Positions 46,107 to 54,832 of a stretch of DNA of 64,000 bases are shown piece by piece. The DNA is from Corallococcus sp. NCRR. Lineage in GTDB: Bacteria; Myxococcota; Myxococcia; Myxococcales; Myxococcaceae. The first letter of the stretch is position 1, and each line of letters begins with the position of its first letter. The notes beneath the pieces were generated by a model that saw only the letters and a program-made list of their open reading frames with translations, ran no database searches and was not told the origin of the DNA. The DNA lies in the NCBI RefSeq assembly GCF_026965535.1, contig NZ_CP114039.1, positions 1,922,001-1,986,000 on the forward strand, read 5' to 3'. The translations under genes and the position numbers were made by a program.

Positions 46107-46521
46107 CACGCCACCTCCTGGCGCCGAGGATGGCACTGCCCTGGGCGAACATCCACGCCAGCTCCAGCACGAGGAACACGACGAGCACCCGCGTCGCGCC
46201 CTGGGTGAGCGACCACGCCATCCAGGTGGAGAACAGCGCCCGGCCCGCGGTGTCCACGGCGCCGTTGAACGCGGTGGGGTGGACGAGCCGCACCACGGAC
46301 CACAGCGTCACGATGGTGCCGAAGAGGGCCACGAAGAACAGGTGCGCGGACGTGAACGCGGGGAGCGGCTCACCCCCCAGGCCCAGTGCGTGGTGCACGG
46401 ACCGGATGCCCGCGAGCACGGCGTCCGCGGTCCACGGCGTGGCGAACGGGAGGGTGACGAAGAAGTCGTACAGCGCGCTGGCGAAGACGACACGGCGAAG
46501 CAGGGACGGTTCAGGGTTCAT
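46081..46521 (-). CDS. four-helix membrane protein (tandem paralog 2)
   Basis: The 146-residue protein has about four hydrophobic segments. It shares most positions with the next gene upstream (46571-46990), for example VTLPFATPWTADA, the GGE-x-x-PAFT block and LFFVALFG, so the two arose by tandem duplication. No family is recognised. It is co-transcribed with the MerR gene from the 19-bp-spacer promoter just upstream of its start at 46521. Confidence 0.7.
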   Translation of the reverse strand: MNPEPSLLRRVVFASALYDFFVTLPFATPWTADAVLAGIRSVHHALGLGGEPLPAFTSAHLFFVALFGTIVTLWSVVRLVHPTAFNGAVDTAGRALFSTWMAWSLTQGATRVLVVFLVLELAWMFAQGSAILGARRWRGGIPAAAR

Positions 46522-46529
46522 GCGAAGGA

Positions 46530-46560
46530 CCGTAACCCCTGCACCTTGGTGCAGAGGCAA
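46530..46560 (-). promoter_or_regulatory. MerR-type promoter/operator with 19-bp spacer
   Basis: On the minus strand a TTGCCT -35 box and a TTACGG -10 box are separated by 19 bp. The spacer carries the perfect palindrome CTGCACC-AA-GGTGCAG (46539-46554). An over-long spacer with a centred dyad is the hallmark of MerR-family promoters. It precedes the 46521 gene and the MerR gene itself. Confidence 0.6.
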
Positions 46561-46570
46561 GGGCCCCTGT

Positions 46571-46990
46571 TCAAGCGGGTGCGGCGACCCGCCGCGCGCC
46601 GAGCAGGAGCGCGCCCTGCACGAACATGCCCGCGGCCTCCATCACGAGGAATGCACCGAGCACCTGCGATGCCCCCTGCGTGAGCGCCAGCACCATCCAC
46701 GCGGAGACGAGCCCCCGGCCCACCGTGTCGATGGCGCCATGCAGCGCCGTGGGCTGGAGCACGCGGACCAGCGCCCAGATGACGGCGAGCACGCCGAAGA
46801 GGGCGACGAAGAACAGGTGCATGGGCGTGAAGGCCGGCGTGGACTCACCGCCCAGCGCCAGGCCCTCGTGCACCTGGCGCATGACGCCCAGCATCGCGTC
46901 CGCCGTCCACGGCGTGGCGAACGGGAGCGTGACGCACAGGTCGTACACCGCGAAGCCACGGACAGCGCGCTGGAGCAGGGAGGAGCTCAT
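46571..46990 (-). CDS. four-helix membrane protein (tandem paralog 1)
   Basis: The 139-residue protein has about four hydrophobic segments (YDLCVTLPFATPWTADAML, LFFVALFGVLAVIWALVRVL, GLVSAWMVLALTQGASQVL, MEAAGMFVQGALLLGARR) and is a clear paralog of the gene that follows it. The start at 46990 (MSSSLLQRAV) is favoured because the paralog begins at the same point. A MerR-type promoter lies between the two copies, so this one may be transcribed separately. Function is unknown. Confidence 0.7.
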   Translation of the reverse strand: MSSSLLQRAVRGFAVYDLCVTLPFATPWTADAMLGVMRQVHEGLALGGESTPAFTPMHLFFVALFGVLAVIWALVRVLQPTALHGAIDTVGRGLVSAWMVLALTQGASQVLGAFLVMEAAGMFVQGALLLGARRVAAPA

Positions 46991-47051
46991 GCCCGGAACA
47001 CTAGCCCGACGCCCCGTCACGGAGCCGAGGCCCCGTGACGGGACGCATGCA

Positions 47052-47255
47052 TCAGGTGATGCGCTGGAGCTTCCACCAGGCCGACTTGTTCTGCGACCGG
47101 ATGGGCGGGAACGTTTCCCCCGCGCTCAGGGGGATGACGCGCTCCTCCGCCGTCGGCGAGGGCGTCGTCGAACCATCCGCGTAGCCATCGAACGCGTGGA
47201 TGCCCGACGTCTCGCACCTGCTGCCCGTCTTGAACCGCTGCCCGACCGTTGCCAT
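47052..47255 (-). CDS. YjzC family small protein
   Basis: The 67-residue protein fits the YjzC family: RFKTGSRCETSGIHAFDGY, then PTAEERVIPLSAGETFPP and a final RSQNKSAWWKL. The family is small, soluble and of unknown function, and occurs as a single domain in Bacillus and other bacteria. It is a monocistron with AAAGGA 7 nt before the ATG at 47255. Confidence 0.75.
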   Translation of the reverse strand: MATVGQRFKTGSRCETSGIHAFDGYADGSTTPSPTAEERVIPLSAGETFPPIRSQNKSAWWKLQRIT

Positions 47256-47348
47256 GACGTGTCCTTTCGTTCCCGTTCGGGAACGAAGCGAACGTCGATC
47301 GGCTCAGTGCCGGAGACCATTCCTCGCAAGAGGTATGGCCTCGGCCCT

Positions 47349-48659
47349 TCAGTCCGCCAGCGGCATGCCGAAGTCCGGCTGGCCGCGCTCGCCGGACACC
47401 CAGCGATACACCTCCAGCACCTGCTCCGCCTTCGCCTTCCAGGTGAAGTGCTTGAAGATGCGCGCGCGGGCGCGCTCGCCCATGGGGCCGATGACGGACG
47501 GATCCGCGACCAGCTTCTCCAGGACGCCTCGCACGCGCTCGACGATCTCCTGCGGCGAACCCATCGGAATCGCGAAGCCCGTGGACGGACTCACAATCTC
47601 ACCCGGACCGCCGTAGTCCATCACGATGGGCACCAGCCCCAGCGCCATCGCCTCCGCCACCACCGCGCCGCCGAACTCGCGCACGCTCGGGAACCCGAAG
47701 AGGTGGTTCTTCGACAGGCGGCCCTGCAGCTCCTGGTGCTTCACCCAGCCCGCGAACGTCACGCCGTTCTCCAGGCCGCCCCTCGCCACCTGCGCGCGCA
47801 GGTTCTGCATCTCCGCGCCGTCGCCGATGAGCTCCACCTGCACCTTGCCCTCGCGCACCAGCGGCGCCGCCGCGTCGATGAGCATCGCCATGCCCTTGTA
47901 CGGCACGAAGCGCCCCACGAACGCCACCCGCAGCGGCTCCCCCGGCTTCGGCGGCTCCGCCTTCGCGGACCCGAAGCGCCGCACGTCGATGGCGTTCTCC
48001 GGGATGTAGACCACCTTGTCCTGGTACTCCCGCGACAGCTGCGCCCGAGTCGCCCGCGAGCCCATCATCAGCGCCGCCGCGTTCTGACGCGTCGACTTGT
48101 AGAAGGGCATCAGCTTGTAGACGTCCCGGATGTAGCTCAGCCACTCGCGCTCACGCACGCGCGCGTCCCCGAAGCCCTTGGGCCACGGCAGGCCGCCGTT
48201 CATGGGGCCCATGATGAAGGGCACCCCCGCGTCCGCGCACCGCGCCGCCAACGTGCTGGGCGTCGTGGGGCTGATGGGCGTGTAGCGGTGCACCACGTCG
48301 AATTCCTTCGCGCGGATGCGGTCCCCGAAGCGCCGCCAGAGCAGCTCCTCGAAGTAGTAGTACGGCAGCACGCTCAGCGCCGTGGCCGTCGTCCAGCCCA
48401 CGCCCGCCTTGCCGCGCAGCACCTCGCCCACCTTCTCCAGCGGGCGCTCCACCGGCGTGGAGTCCAGGGCCGTGAAGTCCCTTCCCTCCACCAGCCCCTG
48501 CTTGAGGATGTTCTCGCGGTTGCGGACCTGGGTGACCAGGTGCACATCCGCCACCTCGGCGAGCGCCCTGGCCAGGGACCAGCCTTCCAGGGGGACGCTC
48601 ACCCAGTCTGGGTTGCACAGCTCAGCAATCAGGAGGACGCGGGGTCGGGTGCCAGCCAT
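47349..48659 (-). CDS. epsH: family 4 glycosyltransferase EpsH
   Basis: The 436-residue protein has the GT-B fold of group 1 glycosyltransferases: an N-terminal acceptor domain and a C-terminal donor domain with VAFVGRFVPYKGMAMLIDA, ELIGDGAEMQNL and FPSVREFGGAVVAEAMALGLVPIV (the E-x7-E donor signature). It lies divergent from wzy, where the M. xanthus locus has the group 1 enzyme EpsH. It would add one sugar to the EPS unit in the cytoplasm. Confidence 0.85.
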   Translation of the reverse strand: MAGTRPRVLLIAELCNPDWVSVPLEGWSLARALAEVADVHLVTQVRNRENILKQGLVEGRDFTALDSTPVERPLEKVGEVLRGKAGVGWTTATALSVLPYYYFEELLWRRFGDRIRAKEFDVVHRYTPISPTTPSTLAARCADAGVPFIMGPMNGGLPWPKGFGDARVREREWLSYIRDVYKLMPFYKSTRQNAAALMMGSRATRAQLSREYQDKVVYIPENAIDVRRFGSAKAEPPKPGEPLRVAFVGRFVPYKGMAMLIDAAAPLVREGKVQVELIGDGAEMQNLRAQVARGGLENGVTFAGWVKHQELQGRLSKNHLFGFPSVREFGGAVVAEAMALGLVPIVMDYGGPGEIVSPSTGFAIPMGSPQEIVERVRGVLEKLVADPSVIGPMGERARARIFKHFTWKAKAEQVLEVYRWVSGERGQPDFGMPLAD

Positions 48660-48715
48660 ACGCCTTCCGCATCTATCCCAACCCGGGCCCGGGATATAGC
48701 CTCCCCCTCGCTCGA

Positions 48716-50281
48716 ATGGCCTTCAAACCCTCGCTCGCCGCCTGGCTCCAGTACATCGTCATGGTCGTGGGCCTGGGCGCCGTCACCCTGGGGGCGGCCG
48801 CCGTGGGTAACGGGGACCCCATTGTCACCATGGCGCCCGTGCTGGCCGTCACGGTGGTGTGGGTCATCCTGAAGGTGCCGCTGCGCTACCTGGCGCTCAC
48901 GGTGCTCTACCTGGTGCTCGCGGTGGACTACACACCCGAGCGCCCCCAGTCGATGTTCTGGCCCTCCCCGCTGTTCCCCCTGGGGAAGCTGCTCTTCACG
49001 CAGATGCATGAGCTGGTGGGCATTGGCGCCCTGAGATTCCCGCTCATCGACGGGCTCATCATCGGCTCCATCGCGCTGGGCATCTACCGGCGGGCCACGA
49101 AGTCCAAGATTGATCCACCGGTGGTGCCCATCCCCCGGCCGCTGTCGGTGGTGCTGGCGATTTCGTTCTTCTCCATCATGTGGATGGAGGTGTGGGGCAT
49201 CGCGCGGGGCGGGGACATCAAGAACTCGCTCTGGCAGTGGCACCAGGCGGCGGTGCTCCCGCTGGTGGGCATGATGTACCACTACAGCCTGCGCGGGCCG
49301 GAGGACTGGCCGGTGGTGGCGAAGACCATCATCGCGGCGGCGCTGACCAAGTCCGCGGTGAGCACCTACTTCGCGCTGGTCATCATCCCGGCCCAGCACC
49401 TGGAGGTGGAGTACACGACCTGCCACTCGGACTCGATGACGTTCATCTTCGCCATCACCGTGTGCATCGCGCGGTGGCTGGAGCGCCCCAAGTCCGGGCA
49501 CGCCATCCGGGGCATCCTCATCATCCTCCTGGTGTTCATCGGGATGTTCTTCAACGACCGCCGGCTCGCGTACGTGAGCCTCGTGGGCGGCCTGGCGGCG
49601 GCGTACCTGTTCAACCCGTGGACGCCGCTGAAGAAGTTCGTCACGCGAGGCCTCATCGCGTGCTCGCCGCTTTTGGTCGTGTACTTCCTGGTGGGGTGGG
49701 GCTCCAGCAGCGGCATCTTCAAGCCGGTGGCGACCTTCCGCTCCATCATCGAGGGACAGCACGCCGAAGGAGAGCTGGACTACCGCGACATCGAGAACCT
49801 CAACCTCATCGCGACCTGGAACACGAACCCCGTGTTCGGCACGGGCTACGGGCACGAGTTCCTGGAGCCCTACCCGCTGCCCAACATCGCGTTCGTGTTC
49901 CCCACGTACCGCTTCCACCCGCACAACTCGCTGTTGGGCCTGCTGGCCTTCGGCGGGTGGTTCGGGTTCACGGGCGTGTGGATGTACCTGGTGGTGACGG
50001 TGTACCTGTCAGCGCGCGCGTACCATCGAGCGTACGCGGCGGAGCACCGGACAGCGTGCCTGGTCATCGTGGGCGTGGTGGCGTCCTACCTGAACCAGGT
50101 GTTCGGAGACATGGGCATCATCTCGTACATCTGCACGTTCCAGGTGGCGGTGTGCTCCATCCTCGCGGGTAAGCTGGCCATGGTCACCGGCGCGTGGCCG
50201 TGGCCGCAGCGGGAGAAGGTGCTGGGCCTGACGCGCGCGGCGCCGGAAGAGGCGCCTCCTTCGGGAGCGACGGCCGCCTAG
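48716..50281 (+). CDS. wzy: Wzy-type polysaccharide polymerase
   Basis: The 521-residue protein has about 11-12 membrane helices and the O-antigen ligase/Wzy pattern with a long periplasmic loop. Recognisable parts are NDRRLAYVSLVGGLAAAYLF and the later TYRFHPHNSLLGLLAFGGWFGFTG, in which the H-x-HN motif is the family's conserved loop feature. It links flipped repeat units into chains in the periplasm. It sits divergent to epsH as in M. xanthus. The last 4 nt overlap the convergent lipoprotein gene. Confidence 0.9.
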   Translation: MAFKPSLAAWLQYIVMVVGLGAVTLGAAAVGNGDPIVTMAPVLAVTVVWVILKVPLRYLALTVLYLVLAVDYTPERPQSMFWPSPLFPLGKLLFTQMHELVGIGALRFPLIDGLIIGSIALGIYRRATKSKIDPPVVPIPRPLSVVLAISFFSIMWMEVWGIARGGDIKNSLWQWHQAAVLPLVGMMYHYSLRGPEDWPVVAKTIIAAALTKSAVSTYFALVIIPAQHLEVEYTTCHSDSMTFIFAITVCIARWLERPKSGHAIRGILIILLVFIGMFFNDRRLAYVSLVGGLAAAYLFNPWTPLKKFVTRGLIACSPLLVVYFLVGWGSSSGIFKPVATFRSIIEGQHAEGELDYRDIENLNLIATWNTNPVFGTGYGHEFLEPYPLPNIAFVFPTYRFHPHNSLLGLLAFGGWFGFTGVWMYLVVTVYLSARAYHRAYAAEHRTACLVIVGVVASYLNQVFGDMGIISYICTFQVAVCSILAGKLAMVTGAWPWPQREKVLGLTRAAPEEAPPSGATAA

Positions 50282-50727
50282 CGCTGGATGCCGACGATGC
50301 GCCACTGGCGCGTGTCGATGGCGTACGTGGCGCTCGCGTCCGTCACGGGCCCTTCTGAGTTGCAGACATCCTGCCGGGGCACGAAGCGCACGAACATCAC
50401 GCCCTCCGGGCCGGGCGACGTCCACACGTCGAAGGAGTCCCGCCGGTAGAGGCACAGCTCGTCCGCGGTCGCGCCCTTGTGTGGCTTGAGGTCCAGCGGG
50501 CGGAAGTCATCCATCGCCAGCTGCGTCGCCACCGCCACGGCGGCGGGCGTCTGGGTGCGCCCCTCCGCGGGCAGGTCCAACGGGAACTGGAAGCGGGCCA
50601 GCTCCTGCTCGGAGGCGCGCGGCGGGCGGATGGGCCTGCCGAACAGGACGCAGCCGCAGAGGGGCAACGCCAGCAGCGCCACGAGCCCGCGTTTCACGAA
50701 CAGCCCTGACGAACCCTGGCGCCCCAT
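50278..50727 (-). CDS. small lipoprotein, unknown function
   Basis: The 149-residue protein has a lipoprotein signal (VKRGLVALLALPLCGC, lipobox cysteine C26) and a short beta-rich domain with RFVPRQDVCNSEGPV, DASATYAIDTRQWRIVGIQR at the end. No family is recognised. Its ATG directly follows the stop of the JAMM-motif lipoprotein gene (TAG-ATG) with GGAGG 5 nt upstream, so the two are translationally linked and may share an envelope role. Confidence 0.75.
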   Translation of the reverse strand: MGRQGSSGLFVKRGLVALLALPLCGCVLFGRPIRPPRASEQELARFQFPLDLPAEGRTQTPAAVAVATQLAMDDFRPLDLKPHKGATADELCLYRRDSFDVWTSPGPEGVMFVRFVPRQDVCNSEGPVTDASATYAIDTRQWRIVGIQR

Positions 50728-51363
50728 CTAGTCCTCCACAGGCGTGATGAAGCCCGTGTCCTTGTCCGCTTCGTGGATGTACCCGATGAGCTTCCACGCC
50801 TTGCCCTGCCGCAGATAGACCTCACCCGGACGCGGCTCGCCCTTGTAGGGAACGAGCTTCGTCACCGTGCATCCTGAATCAAATTGGACCCGTAAGGTCC
50901 AACGTTGTGACTGACTCCAGCGGTCCTCCTGTGACATTCCCGACGGGAACCAGGGGTGGCTGTGGAAGTCCGCCAGCGTGGAGGGCAGGCCCCGTTCGTC
51001 CTTCACCACGCTGGGCACGCTGCAGCTCTTGCGGCGCAGGTCCGCGCCCACCAGCGTCGTGCGCCCTAACGGGGACGGCCAGCTCGCGTAGTACTCCCCG
51101 CCGCCCAGCGAATAGATGAGCCCGCAGTACTCCTGGCCGTAGTCCCGCTCCTTCGCCCGCTCCAGCGCCATCACCGCCGGACAGAGCTGGTCGATGACCT
51201 CGTCCACGTCCCGGGAGGGCTGGATGGCGGGCCACGGGCCCTTCACCCAGACCCTGGCGCCCCGCTGGCCGAAGAAGACCTCCCGGCCGCTCTGGAAGTA
51301 GGACGTGCCAGCGCAGCCCACGAGCAACGCCACGCCCACGCTCCATGCATTCCGTCCGCGCAT
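50728..51363 (-). CDS. lipoprotein with JAMM-type metalloprotease motif
   Basis: The 211-residue protein has a short lipoprotein signal (SVGVALLVGC, cysteine C17) and a JAMM/MPN zinc motif: E78 (YGQEYCG), then H134-S-H136 with S144 and D147 in FHSHPWFPSGMSQED, matching H-x-H-x7-S-x2-D exactly. JAMM enzymes cut isopeptide or other amide bonds, and bacterial ones can trim peptides or siderophore-like conjugates. Secreted lipoprotein versions are uncommon. The target is unknown. The next gene follows without a gap. Confidence 0.7.
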   Translation of the reverse strand: MRGRNAWSVGVALLVGCAGTSYFQSGREVFFGQRGARVWVKGPWPAIQPSRDVDEVIDQLCPAVMALERAKERDYGQEYCGLIYSLGGGEYYASWPSPLGRTTLVGADLRRKSCSVPSVVKDERGLPSTLADFHSHPWFPSGMSQEDRWSQSQRWTLRVQFDSGCTVTKLVPYKGEPRPGEVYLRQGKAWKLIGYIHEADKDTGFITPVED

Positions 51364-51444
51364 CCCGTCTCGCCGCTCCCGTGAGGGGAACCGCGAAAAC
51401 CAATATCACGGCCTAAGCTACAAAACCAGGATTCATGGCAAAGC

Positions 51445-52491
51445 CTACCCGGTGCGGGCGCGGAGCTCCGCGGCCTCGGCGGCGGCGGCGGTCAGGTGCT
51501 CCAGCTCCAGGTCGATGTGCTTCGCCTGCGGGATGGCGCGGCGGACCTCCGCCTCGATGGCGTCGATCTCCTCGCTCAAGGTGCGGATGAGGTGCCGGGC
51601 CGCGTCCGTCAGCGCGCGCTCGCGCTCCGCGCCCACCGGGGGCAGCCCCTGCGCGGGCAGGGCCTCCGCCAGCCGGGCCGCGACGAAGGACTCACTGAAG
51701 CGCAGCTCCGCCTTGAACTGGTAGGACTCCGGCGTGAGCTGCCGCGTCTTCACGTCGTGCAGGTCCGCCAGGCTGGCGCGCGCGCGCAGCAGGTCCTCGA
51801 AGCGCTGCTCCACGTCCGAGGGCACCGACCGGCCCAGCAACAGCTCCCGGTTCTCCACCATCAGGTAGATGGCGATGAGCCCCAGCAGGATGCCCACCGT
51901 GAGCGACGCCAGCGCGTCCCACACCGGGTTGCCCGTCACGTGCGCCAGGGCGATGCCCGCCGTCGCCAGCACCAGGCCCAGCACCGCCGCGCCGTCCTCC
52001 AACAGGATGGCCACCGACGCCGGGTCGGCCTTCGTCCGCACGAAGCGCAAGAAGGGCTCGCCCGCGGCCTGCTTCAGCAGCCCCCGCACCGCGAACAGCA
52101 ACACGCCGCCCTCGATGAGGAACGACAACCCCAGCACCGCGAACGTCACCGGCCCCGTCTCCGCCACGTGCGGGTGCAGGAGCGACTGGATGCCGTGGTA
52201 GACCGTCACGCCGCAGCCCACGAAGAAGATGCCGGACGCGGACAGGATGCCGAAGATGAAGCGCTCGCCTCCGTAGCCGTACGGGTGCGAGTCGTCCTCC
52301 ACGCGCGCCGCCCGCTTCAACCCCAGGAACAACAACACCTGGTTGCCCGTATCCGCCGCTGAGTGGATCGCCTCCGACAACATCGCCCCTGAACCCGACA
52401 GGAAGAAGGCGATGAACTTGATGAGCGTGACCAACACGTTGCCGGACAGCGCGGCGATGACGGCCTTGAGCGGCGAAGCGGGAGCGGACAT
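51445..52491 (-). CDS. cation diffusion facilitator (CDF) transporter
   Basis: The 348-residue protein has six membrane helices and the CDF metal motifs: EAIHSAADTGNQ in the second helix (HxxxD), DDSHPYGYGGER after it, and AILLEDGAAVLGL in helix V (E-D instead of H-D). This is the SLC30A9-like subgroup, which exports divalent metals such as zinc or manganese in exchange for protons. The C-terminal cytoplasmic domain is long and ends in DLELEHLTAAAAEA. Confidence 0.88.
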   Translation of the reverse strand: MSAPASPLKAVIAALSGNVLVTLIKFIAFFLSGSGAMLSEAIHSAADTGNQVLLFLGLKRAARVEDDSHPYGYGGERFIFGILSASGIFFVGCGVTVYHGIQSLLHPHVAETGPVTFAVLGLSFLIEGGVLLFAVRGLLKQAAGEPFLRFVRTKADPASVAILLEDGAAVLGLVLATAGIALAHVTGNPVWDALASLTVGILLGLIAIYLMVENRELLLGRSVPSDVEQRFEDLLRARASLADLHDVKTRQLTPESYQFKAELRFSESFVAARLAEALPAQGLPPVGAERERALTDAARHLIRTLSEEIDAIEAEVRRAIPQAKHIDLELEHLTAAAAEAAELRARTG

Positions 52492-52653
52492 GGAGGTGGC
52501 AAACCTACCATGACGCCATGACGCGGAAGGGCCGGCGCCCTCCCGCCCGTCCGCACCGCGTCCGGGCCTTGTCCCTTCGCGTCATCCACCCTGGACAGGT
52601 TCACTCCAGGGTGATTGTTTGTTCTCAAATTACATACGAATCAGGAGAGTGCC

Positions 52654-54279
52654 GTGCGTCGTTTCGTGCCGCTGTGGGTGTTGCTGCTGTTGGGGCCGGT
52701 GGGGGCCTTCGCGCTGAACGCAGGGCTGCCTCCGCCTCCGCCAGAGGTGGACCGGAGCACGCCCACGGCGACGGCGGCGGGGTTCCTGGATGCGGCGCAT
52801 GCGCGGGACGGGGTGCGGGCGCCGCACTACCTGGACCTGTCGCGGCTGCCTCCGGAGACGCAGGCGGAGGAGGGGCTGAAGCTGGCGCGGCGGCTGGTGG
52901 TGGTGATGGACCGGACGCTGTGGCTGGACTTCGCGCGCATCGGCAAGGAGCCGGTGGGGCCGGGGGAGCGCGCGCGCCGCGAGGTGCTGGGCCAGGTGGC
53001 CACGTCGCGAGGCCCCCAGGACATCGTGCTGGAGCGCGTGGACGCGGAAGGGGGCCCGGTGTGGGTCTTCAGCGCGGACACGGTGGGCGCCATCGACGCG
53101 CTGTTCCAGGAGCATGGGTCGCCGCTCCTGGAGATGCTGCCGCCGGTGTTCTTCACGCGCCCGCTGTGGGTGCTGGAGACGTGGCAGTGGCTGGGGCTGG
53201 GGCTCGTGCTCGTGGGGGCGTGGGTGCTGGGGCGGCTGGTGGAGGCGGTGGCGCTGCGGGTGGGGGCGCGGGCCGCGGGGCTGACGAAGTCCGGCTGGGA
53301 TGACGAGCTGCTCGCCGCGGGCAAGGGGAGCATCCGCTTCGTGCTGGCGGGCATGCTGGTGGCGGCGGGGGCGCGGTTCCTCAAGCTGCCTCCGCCGGCG
53401 CAGGAGACGGTGGACCTGGCGGCGCGCTCGGTGATCATCGTGGCGGTGGCGCTGTTCGTGCTGCGCTTCCTCACCCGGGCCGCGCGCTTCCTGGAGACCA
53501 AGGTCGCGCAGTCGCCGGAGGGCACGGACGTGGCCCGTGTGCGCGGCCTGCGCACCCAATTGGCCATCCTGCGGCGCGTGGTGGAGGTGGCGGTGGTGCT
53601 GGTGGCCGCGTCGCTCTTGCTCCTCCAGTTCGAGGCGGTGCGCAACGTGGGCGTGTCGCTGCTGGCGTCCGCGGGCATCGCGGGCCTGGCCATTGGCCTC
53701 GCCGCGCAGAAGTCGCTGTCCACGCTGCTCGCGGGCATCCAGCTGTCCATCACGCAGCCCATGCGCATTGGCGACACGGTCATCATCGAGAACGAGTGGG
53801 GGTGGATCGAGGAGATCACCCTGACCTACGTCGTCGTGAAGGTGTGGGACCTGCGCCGGCTGGTGATTCCCATCACGCAGTTCCTGGAGAAGCCGTTCCA
53901 GAACTGGAGCAAGGTGTCGCCGGACATCCTGGGGACGGCGGAGCTGTACGTGGACTTCCGCACGGACGTGGCTGGGGTGCGCGCGGAGCTCAAGCGCATC
54001 CTGGAGCACGAGTCGCAGGGGCTGTGGGACGGCAAGGCCCAGGGGCTCCAGGTGACGGACCTGAGCGAGCGGACCATGAAGCTGCGCGCGCTGGTGAGCT
54101 GCGCGGACTCGGGCAAGGCGTGGGACCTGCGCTGCCTGGTGCGCGAGAAGCTGGTGGCCTACCTCCAGGTCCAGCCGCACGGACTGCCGCTCGTGCGCGC
54201 GGAGGCCACGCCCCTGCCCCTCCCGGAGGAGAAGGCCGTGGGACCGGCGCTGCTGGCCGCGCGGACGGGCAACGGCTGA
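52654..54279 (+). CDS. MscS-type mechanosensitive channel
   Basis: The 541-residue protein has a signal-like N-terminus, a periplasmic domain (about residues 30-165), then several membrane helices and the MscS pore and beta domain: VGVSLLASAGIAGLAIGLAAQKSLSTLLAG followed by MRIGDTVIIENEWGWIEEITLTYVVVK. It releases solutes when the membrane is stretched. A GTG at 52654 with AGGAG 6 nt upstream is the better start. An upstream ATG at 52615 has none. Confidence 0.88.
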   Translation: MRRFVPLWVLLLLGPVGAFALNAGLPPPPPEVDRSTPTATAAGFLDAAHARDGVRAPHYLDLSRLPPETQAEEGLKLARRLVVVMDRTLWLDFARIGKEPVGPGERARREVLGQVATSRGPQDIVLERVDAEGGPVWVFSADTVGAIDALFQEHGSPLLEMLPPVFFTRPLWVLETWQWLGLGLVLVGAWVLGRLVEAVALRVGARAAGLTKSGWDDELLAAGKGSIRFVLAGMLVAAGARFLKLPPPAQETVDLAARSVIIVAVALFVLRFLTRAARFLETKVAQSPEGTDVARVRGLRTQLAILRRVVEVAVVLVAASLLLLQFEAVRNVGVSLLASAGIAGLAIGLAAQKSLSTLLAGIQLSITQPMRIGDTVIIENEWGWIEEITLTYVVVKVWDLRRLVIPITQFLEKPFQNWSKVSPDILGTAELYVDFRTDVAGVRAELKRILEHESQGLWDGKAQGLQVTDLSERTMKLRALVSCADSGKAWDLRCLVREKLVAYLQVQPHGLPLVRAEATPLPLPEEKAVGPALLAARTGNG

Positions 54280-54283
54280 AGCC

Positions 54284-54832
54284 TCAGTGCCACGTGCCCA
54301 CGGAGAGCCGGCGCTCCTCCGCGATGGGCTGGAGCCGCTCGCGCAGTTGCTCACGCACCTGGTGGAGCCACCAGCCCACCGTGCCCGTGGAGCGGCCCAC
54401 CTGGGCGCCGATGCTCACGTAGGAGCGCCCCTGCGCCCGCAGGTGGAAGACCTCCCGCTGCTGCGGCGGGAGGCGCGCCACCGCTTCGCGCAGGTCCTTC
54501 TCCTGGATGAACGTCCAGAGCTCGCCGCCCTCGGTCTCCTCGGGGTCGTCCGCGAGCACCGTCACCCAGCCCGCGTTCACCGCCTTGCGCTGCTCCGCGC
54601 GGTGGTGGCGCAAGAGGCTGATGGCCCGCGTGTTGATGACCCGCCCCGTCCACGCACGGAAGGCCTCCGGCCCCTGGAGGTGCAGCCGCTCCTTCCACGC
54701 CTCGTCCAGCGCGTGCTGCACCAGGTCCTCCGCGTCCGCCGAGTTCCCCAGGATGCGCTGGGCGTGCTTCAGGAGTCCTGAACGGAATTGGATGACCAGC
54801 GCCGCGAACGTCTGCATCTCATTGTCAGCCAT
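54284..54832 (-). CDS. ECF-type RNA polymerase sigma factor
   Basis: The 182-residue protein has a region 2 (QRILGNSADAEDLVQHALDEAWK, about residues 25-48) and region 4 with a helix-turn-helix (LPPQQREVFHLRAQGRSYVSIGAQVGRSTGTVGWWLHQVREQLR). Spacing and size match sigma-70 of the extracytoplasmic-function class. No anti-sigma gene is adjacent, although the convergent MscS gene ends 4 nt away. It reads away from the 391-bp gap, which should contain its promoter. Confidence 0.88.
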   Translation of the reverse strand: MADNEMQTFAALVIQFRSGLLKHAQRILGNSADAEDLVQHALDEAWKERLHLQGPEAFRAWTGRVINTRAISLLRHHRAEQRKAVNAGWVTVLADDPEETEGGELWTFIQEKDLREAVARLPPQQREVFHLRAQGRSYVSIGAQVGRSTGTVGWWLHQVREQLRERLQPIAEERRLSVGTWH

